A stretch of DNA of 34,043 nucleotides, from the NCBI GenBank assembly GCA_019413955.1, contig DXMX01000004.1, forward strand, positions 9,243 to 43,285, read 5' to 3'. Under the pieces are notes generated by a model, which saw nothing but the letters and a program-made list of their open reading frames with translations, did not search any database and was not told the origin of the DNA. The translations under genes were made by a program, and so were the position numbers. Shown here piece by piece: positions 1 to 9,309 of the stretch (position 1 is its first letter; every line of letters begins with the position of its first letter). Origin of the DNA: Collinsella sp. (lineage in GTDB: Bacteria > Actinomycetota > Coriobacteriia > Coriobacteriales > Coriobacteriaceae).

Positions 1-817
1 CGCGGCCGTGCATGGCCAGGAATGCGTGCGTGTCCTCGTCGGTGGCCCAGATGCTCGACAGACAGGTGGTCTCGGTGGTCATGACGTCGACGCCGTTGCG
101 GTAGTCGGTCGTCATGCTCGCGATGCCGGGGCCCACAAACTCCATGACCTTGTTCTTGACGTAGCCCTTGGCAAAGACAGCGCGGATGATGGCGAGCGCC
201 ACATCGTGCGGGCCGACGCCGGGGCGCGGGGCACCCGTGAGGTAGATGGCGACGACGCCGGGATAGGCGACGTCGTAGGTGTCGCGCAGCAGTTGCTTTG
301 CCAGCTCGCCGCCGCCCTCGCCCACGGCCATAGTGCCCAGAGCGCCGTAGCGGGTGTGCGAGTCGGAACCCAGGATCATCTTGCCGCAGCCCGCGAAGTT
401 CTCGCGCATAAAGGAGTGGATAACGGCGATATGCGGCGGAACGAAGATGCCACCGTACTTCTTGGCCGCGGAAAGGCCAAAGACGTGGTCGTCCTCGTTG
501 ATAGTGCCGCCCACGGCGCACAGCGAGTTATGGCAGTTGGTGAGCACGTAGGGCAGCGGGAACTGCTCCATGCCCGAGGCGCGCGCCGTCTGGATGATGC
601 CGACAAAGGTGATGTCGTGGCTCGCCATGGCATCGAAGCGAATCTTGAGCGCCTCGGGATCTCCGGACGTATTGTGTGCCTGGAGGATCGAATACGCGAT
701 GGTGCCGCGCTTGGCATCCTCGGGCGTCTGCGTAATACCGCGCTCGGCAGCCTCGGCCGCAGGCACAACCTCGCTGCCACCGCACAGGTAGATGCCGTCC
801 TCGTACAGCTTGACCAT
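1..817 (-). CDS. aconitase-family hydratase, 5' part (3' end outside window)
   Basis: The reading frame is open from an ATG at 817 to the left edge, giving about 272 N-terminal residues. The start is supported by GGGAGA six bases upstream. The aconitase large-domain signature is clear: a TNCH segment near residue 93, then GSDSHT with a following GALGTMAVGEGG at about 150-170. In this superfamily such residues surround a [4Fe-4S] cluster that binds a hydroxy-acid substrate, and the enzyme dehydrates and rehydrates it. The sequence resembles the stand-alone aconitase-like hydratases (E. coli YbhJ type) more than a TCA-cycle AcnA, but with the swivelling C-terminal domain out of view the substrate cannot be fixed. 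It lies downstream of hspR on the same strand, about 270 bases away with repeats between, so it is probably a separate unit. Confidence 0.8.
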   Translation of the reverse strand, partial: MVKLYEDGIYLCGGSEVVPAAEAAERGITQTPEDAKRGTIAYSILQAHNTSGDPEALKIRFDAMASHDITFVGIIQTARASGMEQFPLPYVLTNCHNSLCAVGGTINEDDHVFGLSAAKKYGGIFVPPHIAVIHSFMRENFAGCGKMILGSDSHTRYGALGTMAVGEGGGELAKQLLRDTYDVAYPGVVAIYLTGAPRPGVGPHDVALAIIRAVFAKGYVKNKVMEFVGPGIASMTTDYRNGVDVMTTETTCLSSIWATDEDTHAFLAMHGR

Positions 818-983
818 ACTGTCTCCCACTCTGCCCAAAAGATTTGGGCGCATAGCATACATTCGTTCAATATCGTGCCATAGAACGGTTGCGAGTGGGT
901 TACGAATCTCTGCGTTCACTTTATCTCAGTAAAGCAGAGGACGAGTTAGGTCCTGGGGAGGCAGACTTAGACGCTCAAATGAC

Positions 984-1047
984 GAGAGTGGATAATCTCC
1001 CACTTTGAGCCTGCAAACAGGCAAAAAACGGGAGATTATCCACTCTC
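984..1047. repeat. 64-bp palindromic repeat, copy 1
   Basis: Arms of 18 bases, beginning GAGAGTGGATAATCTCCC, pair perfectly with the right end. The centre starts ACTTTGAG and contains a smaller GCCTG/CAGGC hairpin. Two more copies of exactly the same length lie at 24674-24737 and 26110-26173, all in the same orientation. It lies between hspR and the hydratase gene. Confidence 0.85.
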
Positions 1048-1058
1048 ATTCTGCAGGT

Positions 1059-1085
1059 ACTCATTTAAGTCTGTCCCCAATGAGT
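1059..1085. repeat. short hairpin repeat, ACTCATT...AATGAGT with CTGTCCCC core
   Basis: A seven-base inverted repeat surrounds a non-palindromic TAAGTCTGTCCCC. Close relatives are at 22770-22794 and 26184-26210 (core TAAGAACGTCCCC), and a looser one is at 9272-9306. It starts 12 bases after the first 64-bp palindrome; the copy at 26184 also starts 11 bases after such a palindrome. Confidence 0.7.
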
Positions 1086-1087
1086 GC

Positions 1088-1504
1088 CTACAGGTCGCCG
1101 CCCGTGCCCAGCAGTTTGCGCATGACTTGCTCGGGGTTGACCGAGCCGTCGCGCGGGGCCAGGGCGGTGATCTTCTTCTGCATCTTATACTCGTGCAGCT
1201 CGTCCTCGAGCTGGCGCACGCGGGCGCGGAGCTTTTCGTTCTCGCGCTCGCGCTCCTCGGCACGCTCCTTCATATCGAGGATGCGCACCACGCCGGCAAG
1301 GTTGATGCCCTCGTCAGTCAGCTGGTTGATGAGCTCCAGGCGCTCGATATCGGCACGCGAATACAGACGCGTGTTGCCGCCCGAGCGCTGGGGGTTCACC
1401 AAGCCCTTGGACTCGTAGACGCGCAGAGTCTGCGGGTGCATGCCGGTCAGCTCGGCCGCCACGCTGATCATGTACAGCGGTTTGTTCCTATTGTCCTCGG
1501 CCAT
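1088..1504 (-). CDS. hspR: HspR, MerR-family heat-shock repressor
   Basis: A 138-residue MerR-type regulator. The N-terminal winged helix-turn-helix (about residues 10-80) contains MISVAAELTGMHPQTLRVYE, the form typical of HspR rather than metal-sensing MerR proteins. A charged coiled coil (about 80-115) follows, then a short tail. In actinobacteria HspR represses the dnaK operon by binding HAIR inverted repeats, with DnaK as co-repressor. Its place as last gene of the dnaK-grpE-dnaJ cluster on the same strand fits this feedback loop. The gap to the dnaJ-like gene is about 70 bases. I could not find a consensus HAIR site upstream of dnaK, so the operator is unresolved. Confidence 0.92.
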   Translation of the reverse strand: MAEDNRNKPLYMISVAAELTGMHPQTLRVYESKGLVNPQRSGGNTRLYSRADIERLELINQLTDEGINLAGVVRILDMKERAEERERENEKLRARVRQLEDELHEYKMQKKITALAPRDGSVNPEQVMRKLLGTGGDL

Positions 1505-1576
1505 GCTACCTGACCCCTTTCCGTCTCGTTATCGTCCATCATAAGCCCGCGGGCGTGGGCGTGCGCCGCGACCGCC

Positions 1577-2542
1577 CTAGTACGTCGCCTTGTAACGATT
1601 GACCTTCTCGCGATAGTCGCGCGTGTCGGCCTCGCGCAGCTTGGTCATGGCATCGCGCTCGTCATCGGACAGGTTCGTGGGAACCTGCACCTTGATCTCG
1701 ACGAGCAGCGCGCCCGTGCGGCCACGGTGCTTAACATCGGGCGCGCCCATCTCCTTAAAGCGGAACTTCTTGCCCGTCTGGGTGCCCGCCGGCACCTTCA
1801 GACGAACCGTCGCGCCGCCGGGTGTGGGCACATCCACCGTGCAGCCGAGCGCCGCCTCGTAAACCGAGATCGGTACCTCCATGGTCACATCGGCACCCTT
1901 GCGCTTAAACAGCGGGTGCTCCTCCACATGCGTGGTCACGACCAGGTCGCCGCGCTCGCCACCCGCAACGCCATACTCGCCGCGACGCTTGTAGCGTAGT
2001 TTGCCGCCGTCGACCGCACCTGCGGGAACCGAGACCGTAATGGTTTGCTGCTCGCCCGTCGAGGGAATGCGATAGGTGACCTTGTGCGTCACGCCGCGAA
2101 ACGCGTCCTCGGCCGTCACGTCGACGGTCAGCGACAGGTCGCCGCCCTTGCGAGCGCGGCTGCGACCCGCGCCGGCACCGGCAGCGCCCGCAGCCCCGGC
2201 AAAGCCCGAGCCCCAATCGCTGCCCCAGGCGCCGTTGCCGCTAAAGATGCTGTCGAAAATGTCGCCCCAGCCACTGGCGCCCGCGCCGGCACCGTAGCCG
2301 CCGCCATACGCGCCACCCGCGCCCGGCATGCCGCCAAACATGAGCATCTGGTCGTACTCTTTGCGCTTCTTCTCGTCCGAAAGCGTCTCGTAGGCTTCGC
2401 TGATCTCCTTAAACTTGGCCTCGTCGCCGCCGGCATCGGGGTGATATTTTTGCGCGAGCTTGCGAAACGCACTCTTGATCTCTTTGTCGGAGGCGCTCTT
2501 GGATACGCCCAGGATGTCATAGAAGGTTTTGCCTGCAGCCAT
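1577..2542 (-). CDS. dnaJ: DnaJ-family co-chaperone without zinc finger (CbpA-type)
   Basis: About 321 residues from the ATG at 2542, which has GGAGAGGAG upstream; an ATG 33 bases further upstream is in frame but lacks a good ribosome site. The J domain (about 4-70) holds the HPD tripeptide in KYHPDAGG, needed to stimulate the DnaK ATPase. A Gly/Ala-rich linker (about 75-140) follows, then the two beta-rich substrate-binding domains and the C-terminal dimerisation part. The CxxCxGxG zinc repeats of classical DnaJ are absent, so this is a class B J protein like CbpA or the actinobacterial operon-linked DnaJ. A strong hairpin separates it from grpE, so its level may be set below that of dnaK and grpE. 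Confidence 0.92.
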   Translation of the reverse strand: MAAGKTFYDILGVSKSASDKEIKSAFRKLAQKYHPDAGGDEAKFKEISEAYETLSDEKKRKEYDQMLMFGGMPGAGGAYGGGYGAGAGASGWGDIFDSIFSGNGAWGSDWGSGFAGAAGAAGAGAGRSRARKGGDLSLTVDVTAEDAFRGVTHKVTYRIPSTGEQQTITVSVPAGAVDGGKLRYKRRGEYGVAGGERGDLVVTTHVEEHPLFKRKGADVTMEVPISVYEAALGCTVDVPTPGGATVRLKVPAGTQTGKKFRFKEMGAPDVKHRGRTGALLVEIKVQVPTNLSDDERDAMTKLREADTRDYREKVNRYKATY

Positions 2543-2615
2543 CGTAGCTCCTCTCCTGTTACGTCCGCCGCCCATGCAGACGACGGCTCATGCTTTCATA
2601 TGGCACTAGGCCAGA

Positions 2616-2645
2616 AAGGGCCCCGGGTGTTGCCCCGGGGCCCTT
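2616..2645 (-). terminator. GC-rich hairpin between grpE and dnaJ
   Basis: GGGCCCCGGG and CCCGGGGCCC form a perfect ten-base stem around a six-base loop, extended by two A-T pairs. Read leftward it is followed by only a weak T run (TTTCT), so it could be a partial terminator or an RNA-processing or stability hairpin inside the operon. Confidence 0.6.
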
Positions 2646-2650
2646 CTCAA

Positions 2651-3493
2651 TTACTCCTCGGTGCTCTCGGCCGTATCGGCCGCAGCATCCTCGGGCGCCG
2701 CTTCGGGCTCCGGTGCGGGGCGCTTCTCGCCACCGTAGGTCACCGTCACCATCGCGGAACGCAGGATGCGATCCGCCATGCGGTAGCCCTTCTGGTATAC
2801 ATCGTTGACGGTCTCGTCGTACTGCGATGCGTCCTCGACGCGACCCACGGCCTGATGCTCGAGCGGATCGAACGCCTCGCCCTTGGGGTCGATGGGCTCA
2901 ACGCCCTCGTGCGCAAACACATCGAGCAGCTTGGCATGCACCGCGTCGACACCGTCGACGAACTGCTTAAAGTCGTCGGCAAGCTCCTGGCTGCGGGCAT
3001 GGTCGATCGCACGCTCGATATCGTCGACCACCGGCAGCAGCGCAGTGACGAGCTTCTCGGTCGCGCGCTCGCGCTCGGCGATACGCTCATTGGCGGTGCG
3101 GCGACGGAAGTTCTCCCAGTCGGCCTGAAGACGGGCGGTACGCTCAGTGGCGTCCTTTGCCTTGTCCTCGGCGGCCTTCTGGGCCTCTGCCGCAGCATCG
3201 AGCTCGCTACGCACGTCGGCGAGCTCCTTTTGGGCCTGCTCGAACTTGAGCTTAAAGTCGTTGTCGGCGGCTTCCTCACCGGCGCGGATAGCGGCTTCCA
3301 CCATCTCGTCCTCGGTCATCGTCGCCTCCTTGTTGGAATCCTCTACCTGGTTCTCGGCAGCCTCGGCGGCCGCGGCCTCGTTGGCCTCGGTATCGTCGAC
3401 GGCCTCTACGGGAATCTTCACGTCCTTCTCCTCAGAGTCAACGGGGGCGGCGCCAGTGGCAGCCGCCTCCGTGCGAGCTTTACGGGCGGACAT
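2651..3493 (-). CDS. grpE: GrpE nucleotide-exchange factor
   Basis: A 280-residue GrpE, longer than the usual 180-200 residues because of an acidic, Ala/Glu-rich N-terminal extension of about 85 residues. The long paired helix runs from about 85 to 150 and includes QADWENFRRRTANER, the family signature. The beta-domain that opens the DnaK nucleotide cleft lies near 190-250 (EAFDPLEHQAVGRVED, then QKGYRMADRILRSAMVTV). Another low-complexity acidic tail ends the protein. It starts two bases after the dnaK stop, so the two are translationally close. Its role is ADP release from DnaK. Confidence 0.95.
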   Translation of the reverse strand: MSARKARTEAAATGAAPVDSEEKDVKIPVEAVDDTEANEAAAAEAAENQVEDSNKEATMTEDEMVEAAIRAGEEAADNDFKLKFEQAQKELADVRSELDAAAEAQKAAEDKAKDATERTARLQADWENFRRRTANERIAERERATEKLVTALLPVVDDIERAIDHARSQELADDFKQFVDGVDAVHAKLLDVFAHEGVEPIDPKGEAFDPLEHQAVGRVEDASQYDETVNDVYQKGYRMADRILRSAMVTVTYGGEKRPAPEPEAAPEDAAADTAESTEE

Positions 3494-3495
3494 GA

Positions 3496-5388
<1,893 letters not shown>

Positions 5389-5497
5389 TAGAAATTCCCT
5401 CTCTCTTGTGCGTTTGCACCAACTCGGCGGTCTGCCGAGCGGTGTTTCGGCTTGTCTTTCAGGATGTAGTGTATCCCCTTATGGGCCGGAATATACA

Positions 5498-5524
5498 AAA
5501 TCTAAGTCAATTCATATAAGATTT
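5498..5524. promoter_or_regulatory. candidate operator/promoter region of dnaK
   Basis: An AT-rich island about 110 bases before dnaK holds the inverted repeat AAATCT-N15-AGATTT; on the minus strand it includes a TTGACT hexamer. It is the best dyad in the dnaK upstream region, but it does not match the published HAIR consensus (CTTGAGT-N7-ACTCAAG), and I could not place a -10 at proper spacing. Treat it as a candidate only. Confidence 0.3.
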
Positions 5525-5649
5525 CTTATTGCCGAGAGTTTAGGTTCTTAAATGCGCAGGTAGATGCGCTGTTTGAGTTCTAGGCAAATCTATCGAGATC
5601 TATGTAGAGATGGCTGAGGCTTGGGTCTGGAACCCCTCGGGATGGCCTT

Positions 5650-5821
5650 GCGGAAAGCAAATCCCGGTTTGAGCGTGAATTCCGGGCTGCAGTTTCCGCA
5701 ACCAAGGCCCTCGGGAAAATAGATCCCAGTCTGAGTATGGATTCTGGGTCGCAGTTTCCGCCAGAGGGCTCGACCGGAAAGCGCGACCCGTTTTGGACGC
5801 CAATTCTGGGTTGCGCTTTCC
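5650..5821. repeat. array of three GGAAA...TTTCC hairpin repeats
   Basis: Three units lie at 5650-5699, 5712-5760 and 5776-5821. Each is a 46-50-nt stem with outer arms GGAAA/TTTCC, a short mismatch zone, an inner CCCG/CGGG-like pairing, and a loop of the form TTTTGAG...AATTC. They are diverged from each other yet keep the pairing. The same family forms a second three-unit array at 22523-22692. The rest of the 5389-6045 gene-free stretch holds the dnaK and ferredoxin promoter regions. Confidence 0.8.
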
Positions 5822-5956
5822 AGAAGCACGCTCAATCGCCCTATATTTCAAGTCACCTTTAGCTAACATTTACGCAGCTCAACGGCCCCACCTGCGCGTT
5901 TTTTAGTAAACCTTGGCATACTCGGCGAACGGTATGAAGATGCCGGCCAGAGGGTA

Positions 5957-5984
5957 TTGCAAACGGTCGCTCCCGTGGTATGTT
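5957..5984 (+). promoter_or_regulatory. candidate promoter of the ferredoxin gene
   Basis: TTGCAA (5957-5962) and TATGTT (5979-5984) are separated by 16 bases, about 60 bases before the ferredoxin start. The spacing and hexamers fit a housekeeping sigma-factor promoter. Confidence 0.45.
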
Positions 5985-6045
5985 TTTGCCCGAATCAAAC
6001 CGGCGCGCATCGTCTGTAGCGTCGGTCAACAGAGAGGAAACTACC

Positions 6046-6231
6046 ATGGCTCATCCCGTAATTGATGCCGACGAGTGCATCGCTTGTGGCGTTTGCGTCG
6101 ACTCCTGCCCCGCTGGCGTTCTGGAGCTCCAGGACGTCGCCACCGTCGCTGACGAGGATTCCTGCGTCGCCTGTGGCGCTTGCCAGGACGCTTGCCCCGC
6201 CGGCGCGATCACCGAGATCGTCGAGGAGTAA
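6046..6231 (+). CDS. 2[4Fe-4S] ferredoxin
   Basis: A 61-residue bacterial ferredoxin made of two near-repeated halves, each with a CxxCxxCxxxCP cluster motif (CIACGVCVDSCPAG and CVACGACQDACPAG). The first three cysteines of each motif and the last of the other bind two [4Fe-4S] clusters. It is a soluble low-potential electron carrier, likely used by pyruvate:ferredoxin oxidoreductase, hydrogenase or similar anaerobic enzymes; no partner is adjacent. The ATG at 6046 follows AGAGAGGAAA; an in-frame ATG 66 bases upstream lacks this. It is monocistronic, with a promoter candidate just upstream and a strong terminator downstream. Confidence 0.95.
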   Translation: MAHPVIDADECIACGVCVDSCPAGVLELQDVATVADEDSCVACGACQDACPAGAITEIVEE

Positions 6232-6266
6232 CAACTCCCCCACTGCACACTCAAAAGTACACCGTG

Positions 6267-6313
6267 CACAAAAAGGAGGCTTCCGCATCGCCGCGGAGGC
6301 CTCCTTTTTTGTG
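6267..6313 (+). terminator. intrinsic terminator after the ferredoxin gene
   Basis: CACAAAAAGGAGGC pairs with GCCTCCTTTTTTGTG and an inner TCCGC/GCGGA closes the stem. A six-T run follows the GC-rich part on the plus strand and an A5 run precedes it, so it could work in both directions between the convergent ferredoxin and niaR genes. Confidence 0.85.
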
Positions 6314-6330
6314 CGGATAACTAATTTGGC

Positions 6331-6469
6331 ACCGTCGCAGGTTGAGCCCACGTCAGCGAAAACGCCCCTAAGCGAGCAAGGTGACGTGAAAGAGGAGGGA
6401 AGCGTACTTTAGGTACGCGACCGACGATTGAACGTCAGATTGCCGCTTAGGGGCGTTTGCAGCGTCGGC
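6331..6469. repeat. structured intergenic element, copy 1 of 3
   Basis: Order on the plus strand: 5' box CGCAGGTTGAG; outer stem AACGCCCCTAAGCG (6361-6374) with CGCTTAGGGGCGTT (6444-6457); one unpaired A; inner stem GCAA then TGACGT with ACGTCA then TTGC, interrupted by a GG/GA internal loop; an apical AGCGTAC/GTACGC hairpin; and a 3' box GCAGCGTCGGC. Copies at 22838 and 26272 share boxes, loop and bulge but have different outer stems. It abuts the niaR stop codon. This could be a structured RNA (perhaps related to a Rfam motif described from Collinsella, which I cannot check) or a mobile palindromic repeat. Confidence 0.7.
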
Positions 6470-7014
6470 TAAGAGAGATCGTCCTCGTAGGGCATTAAGT
6501 CTGCAAGGTAGCCTTTCTCCTTGAGCATAGCCTCGATCTCGTCGAGGGTCTGTTCGTCCTCCGCCGCAATGCGATGGAAGTGATAGCCGCTCGTCACCGT
6601 TAGCAGCGGAAAGCTCTTGCCGCTCTCGATATCGCGCAGATAGCGCTCGACATCGCGGCGATTGCGAATGTCCAGGTCAGCCGTGATCTTACCGTATACG
6701 CGGTGATTGACGATCACATTGAGCACGGAGCCGCCGGCGTCGACGATACTCGTGAGCTCATCGCCCGCCTGCTCCACGCTGTGGCGAACCTTGACCAAGC
6801 GCGTGGGCACGGCGGGGCTGCTGGGGGCCTCCTGCAGCACATAACCACGGTTGGTCGCCACGATATCGTGCCCGTCGGCGCGCAGCAGAGCGATGTCTTG
6901 CACGACAATCTGGCGGCTCACACCCACCTCGCGGGCAAGCGCGCTGCCCGATACGGGCCCCTTGGCCCCCTCGAGCACGGCCATGATGGCACGGCGACGC
7001 TCGCGGGCGTCCAT
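6469..7014 (-). CDS. niaR: NiaR-type niacin-responsive repressor
   Basis: 181 residues. The N-terminal helix-turn-helix (about 5-60, SGSALAREVGVSRQIVVQDI) is of the HTH_11 type, and the C-terminal half is the 3H domain, named for its three conserved histidines, seen here in KVRHSVEQ, VNHRVYG and SGYHFHRI. NiaR proteins bind nicotinate through this domain and shut down NAD synthesis or niacin uptake genes. It is the last gene of nadA-nadB-nadC-niaR, and its start overlaps the nadC stop by one base (TAATG), so it probably represses its own operon through the palindrome at 10377-10420. Confidence 0.92.
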   Translation of the reverse strand: MDARERRRAIMAVLEGAKGPVSGSALAREVGVSRQIVVQDIALLRADGHDIVATNRGYVLQEAPSSPAVPTRLVKVRHSVEQAGDELTSIVDAGGSVLNVIVNHRVYGKITADLDIRNRRDVERYLRDIESGKSFPLLTVTSGYHFHRIAAEDEQTLDEIEAMLKEKGYLADLMPYEDDLS

Positions 7015-7874
7015 TATTTACCGTCCAGCAGACGCAGGTGCTTAAGCGAGAGGTCGAGGATCGGCGCGGAGTGCGTCAGGGCGCCCGAGCTAATATAGTC
7101 GACACCCAGATCGGCCAGGGCGCGAATGTTGCTGGCGTCCACGTTGCCCGAGCACTCGGTCTTGGCGCGGCCATCGATAAGCCCAATCGCGGCAGCCATG
7201 TCGTCGTGGGTCATGTTGTCGAACATGATGATGTCGGCGCCGGCTTCCACGGCCTCGCGCACCATGTCCAGGTTCTCGCACTCGATCTCGACCGTCGTGG
7301 TAAACGATGCATGGGCGCGCGCCATCTCGATCGCACGCGTCACGCCGCCGGCGGCGTCGATGTGGTTGTCCTTGAGCATGACGGCCGTCGACAGGTTGTA
7401 ACGGTGGTTGCTGCCGCCGCCAATCTCAACCGCCGCCTTCTCAAACACGCGCATGCCCGGCGTGGTCTTGCGCGTGTCGACGAGCACGGTCTTGGTTCCC
7501 TCGAGCGCCGCGGCCATGCTGTGCGTGTAGGTAGCGATGCCGCTCATGCGCTGCAGGTAGTTGAGCGCCACGCGCTCACCCGAAAGCAGCACGCGCGCAT
7601 CGCCGCGCACCTGACCCACATGGTCGCCGGCGTGCACCTCGTCGCCATCGGCAACGTCGAGCAGCACCGAGCTCTGCGAATCCAGCAGCTCAAAGGTACG
7701 GGCAAACACATCCAAGCCGGCGATGATGCCGTCGGCCTTGGCGATAAGCTCCACCGTGGCGGGACGCGCCGTGGGGCACACGCTCGCCGTGCTCACGTCC
7801 TCAAACGTAATGTCCTCGCGCAGAGCCTGCAAAATCAGATCATCGACGACGAGCTTCATGGTAATGGGATTCAT
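7014..7874 (-). CDS. nadC: nicotinate-nucleotide pyrophosphorylase (quinolinate phosphoribosyltransferase)
   Basis: 286 residues, normal for the family. It converts quinolinate and PRPP to nicotinate mononucleotide, CO2 and pyrophosphate, the third step of de novo NAD synthesis. Family landmarks are KADGIIAGLDVF near 45, the quinolinate-binding DTRKTTPGMR and EIGGGSNHRYNL near 135-160, and the TIM-barrel strands VEIECENLDM and IIMFDNM. It begins four bases after nadB ends and overlaps niaR by one base, so nadB, nadC and niaR are tightly coupled. MNPIT at 7874 or MKLVV five codons later could be the start. Confidence 0.96.
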   Translation of the reverse strand: MNPITMKLVVDDLILQALREDITFEDVSTASVCPTARPATVELIAKADGIIAGLDVFARTFELLDSQSSVLLDVADGDEVHAGDHVGQVRGDARVLLSGERVALNYLQRMSGIATYTHSMAAALEGTKTVLVDTRKTTPGMRVFEKAAVEIGGGSNHRYNLSTAVMLKDNHIDAAGGVTRAIEMARAHASFTTTVEIECENLDMVREAVEAGADIIMFDNMTHDDMAAAIGLIDGRAKTECSGNVDASNIRALADLGVDYISSGALTHSAPILDLSLKHLRLLDGK

Positions 7875-7877
7875 GGT

Positions 7878-9254
7878 CTACTCCTCTGCGGCCTGCGTGC
7901 CGGCGGCACGGGCCAAATCATCGATTGCAAGGGTATCGGAACTCAGGGCGCGATGGCGTCCATCGAGCGCGGGCTCGCCCGCCTGCTCCACGGCCAGCGA
8001 CTCGCCGGTGCGCATGTACCACGCGGCGCGACGACCCCAGACCAGCGCCTCGAGCAGACTATTTGATGCAAGGCGATTCTTGCCGTGAACGCCGTTGCAA
8101 GCCGTCTCGCCCGCGGCGTAGAGCTCGGGCATCGAAGTGCGGCCGTCCTTATCGACCCATACGCCGCCCATAAAGTAGTGCTGCGTGGGCGTAACGGGGA
8201 TGGGCTCGTCCAAGATGTCGCGGCCGTCCTCAAGGCAGCGCGCGCGAATGTTGGCAAAGTGCCCAGTCACCACGTCGCGCTCGACGGGGGCAAAGCTCAG
8301 CCACTCGTGCTCGGTGCCGTCCTGCTTCATCTGCTCGCGGATGGCGGCAGCGACAACGTCGCGCGGCTGCAACTCGTCGGCAAAACGCTCGCCGGCGGCA
8401 TTGAGCAGAATCGCGCCCTCACCGCGGCAGCTCTCGCTGATCAGGAACGTACGGCCTGGCTGCGGCGAGAACAGGCCCGTGGGATGGATCTGCACGTAGT
8501 CCAGGTGCTCCATCTTAATGCCGTGCTCCTGCGCGATGTAGCAGGCGTCGCCCGTGAGCTGCGGGTAGTTGGTCGAATGGTCGTATACGCCACCGATGCC
8601 GCCCGTCGCCCACAGCGTATGGCGGGCATGGATCTTAAACGGCTTACCGACATGCACGCCCTCAGCGGCATTTGCCAGCTCGTCGGCGGGGCGAGCTGAA
8701 TCGTCCTCGTCCACGGCAACAGCGACGACACCAGTGCACACCGTGGCCCCATCGCGCTCGGCCGTCAGGATGTCGGTCATGGCAACGTGTTCGAGAATCT
8801 GCACGTTGTCCAGCTTGCGGACGGCCTGAAGCAGCTTGGTCGTAATCTCCTTGCCCGTAATGTCGGCATGGAAGGCAATGCGCGGACGGCTGTGCGCGCC
8901 CTCGCGGGTAAAGTCGAGGCCGCCATCGGCCTTGCGCTCAAAATCCACGCCCATCGCTAGCAGGTCGTTGATGACCGAGCGGCTCGAGCGGATCATGATG
9001 TCGACGCTCTCGCGGCGGTTCTCGTAATGGCCGGCGTGCATGGTGTCCTCAAAGAAGGCATCGTAGTCCGAGCCCTCGGGCAGCACGCAGATGCCGCCCT
9101 GCGCGAGCATCGAATCGCACTCGTCGACCGCGCCCTTGGAGAGCATGATCACGCGCGTACTCGTCGGCAGGTTGAGCGCCGCGTACAGGCCGGCCACGCC
9201 GCAGCCGGCAATGACGACGTCGCACTCCATATCGGGGTATTGCTTGGTTTCCAC
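7878..9254 (-). CDS. nadB: L-aspartate oxidase
   Basis: 458 residues from a GTG at 9254, chosen because GGGAGAGGA sits five bases upstream. Longer in-frame starts (ATG at 9281 or 9305) fall inside a hairpin repeat and lack a ribosome site. The N-terminal FAD-binding Rossmann motif is VVIAGCGVAGLYAALNL. The flavoprotein-family active-site segments MLAQGG, REGAHSRPRI and DYVQIHPTG follow, and the C-terminus has NRLASNSLLEALVWG. It oxidises L-aspartate to iminoaspartate, which NadA uses; in anaerobes fumarate can serve as electron acceptor. It lies about 55 bases after nadA, with a REP-like hairpin in that gap. Confidence 0.96.
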   Translation of the reverse strand: METKQYPDMECDVVIAGCGVAGLYAALNLPTSTRVIMLSKGAVDECDSMLAQGGICVLPEGSDYDAFFEDTMHAGHYENRRESVDIMIRSSRSVINDLLAMGVDFERKADGGLDFTREGAHSRPRIAFHADITGKEITTKLLQAVRKLDNVQILEHVAMTDILTAERDGATVCTGVVAVAVDEDDSARPADELANAAEGVHVGKPFKIHARHTLWATGGIGGVYDHSTNYPQLTGDACYIAQEHGIKMEHLDYVQIHPTGLFSPQPGRTFLISESCRGEGAILLNAAGERFADELQPRDVVAAAIREQMKQDGTEHEWLSFAPVERDVVTGHFANIRARCLEDGRDILDEPIPVTPTQHYFMGGVWVDKDGRTSMPELYAAGETACNGVHGKNRLASNSLLEALVWGRRAAWYMRTGESLAVEQAGEPALDGRHRALSSDTLAIDDLARAAGTQAAEE

Positions 9255-9271
9255 AGGAATCCTCTCCCTTG

Positions 9272-9306
9272 AATGTGACATAAGGAACCGTCCCTCATGC
9301 CACATT
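9272..9306. repeat. hairpin repeat between nadA and nadB
   Basis: AATGTG...CACATT with a second pairing CAT/ATG flanks AAGGAACCGTCCCT. The core is related to the GAACGTCCCC hairpins at 22770 and 26184. Its location between two co-transcribed genes could affect mRNA processing or the nadB to nadA ratio. Confidence 0.6.
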
Positions 9307-9309
9307 GTT

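Noticed and set aside
5400..5600. HAIR operator for HspR
   Set aside because: Only a lone TTGAGTT half-site near 5573 and an unrelated AAATCT dyad were found, so a consensus HAIR site cannot be claimed.
5650..5821. Possible CRISPR array
   Set aside because: The three units are diverged, palindromic and separated by only 12-15 bases, with no spacers of regular length and no cas genes nearby.
7038..8066. 342-codon open frame on the plus strand across nadC and nadB
   Set aside because: Antisense shadow of two clear enzymes; no ribosome site or domain.
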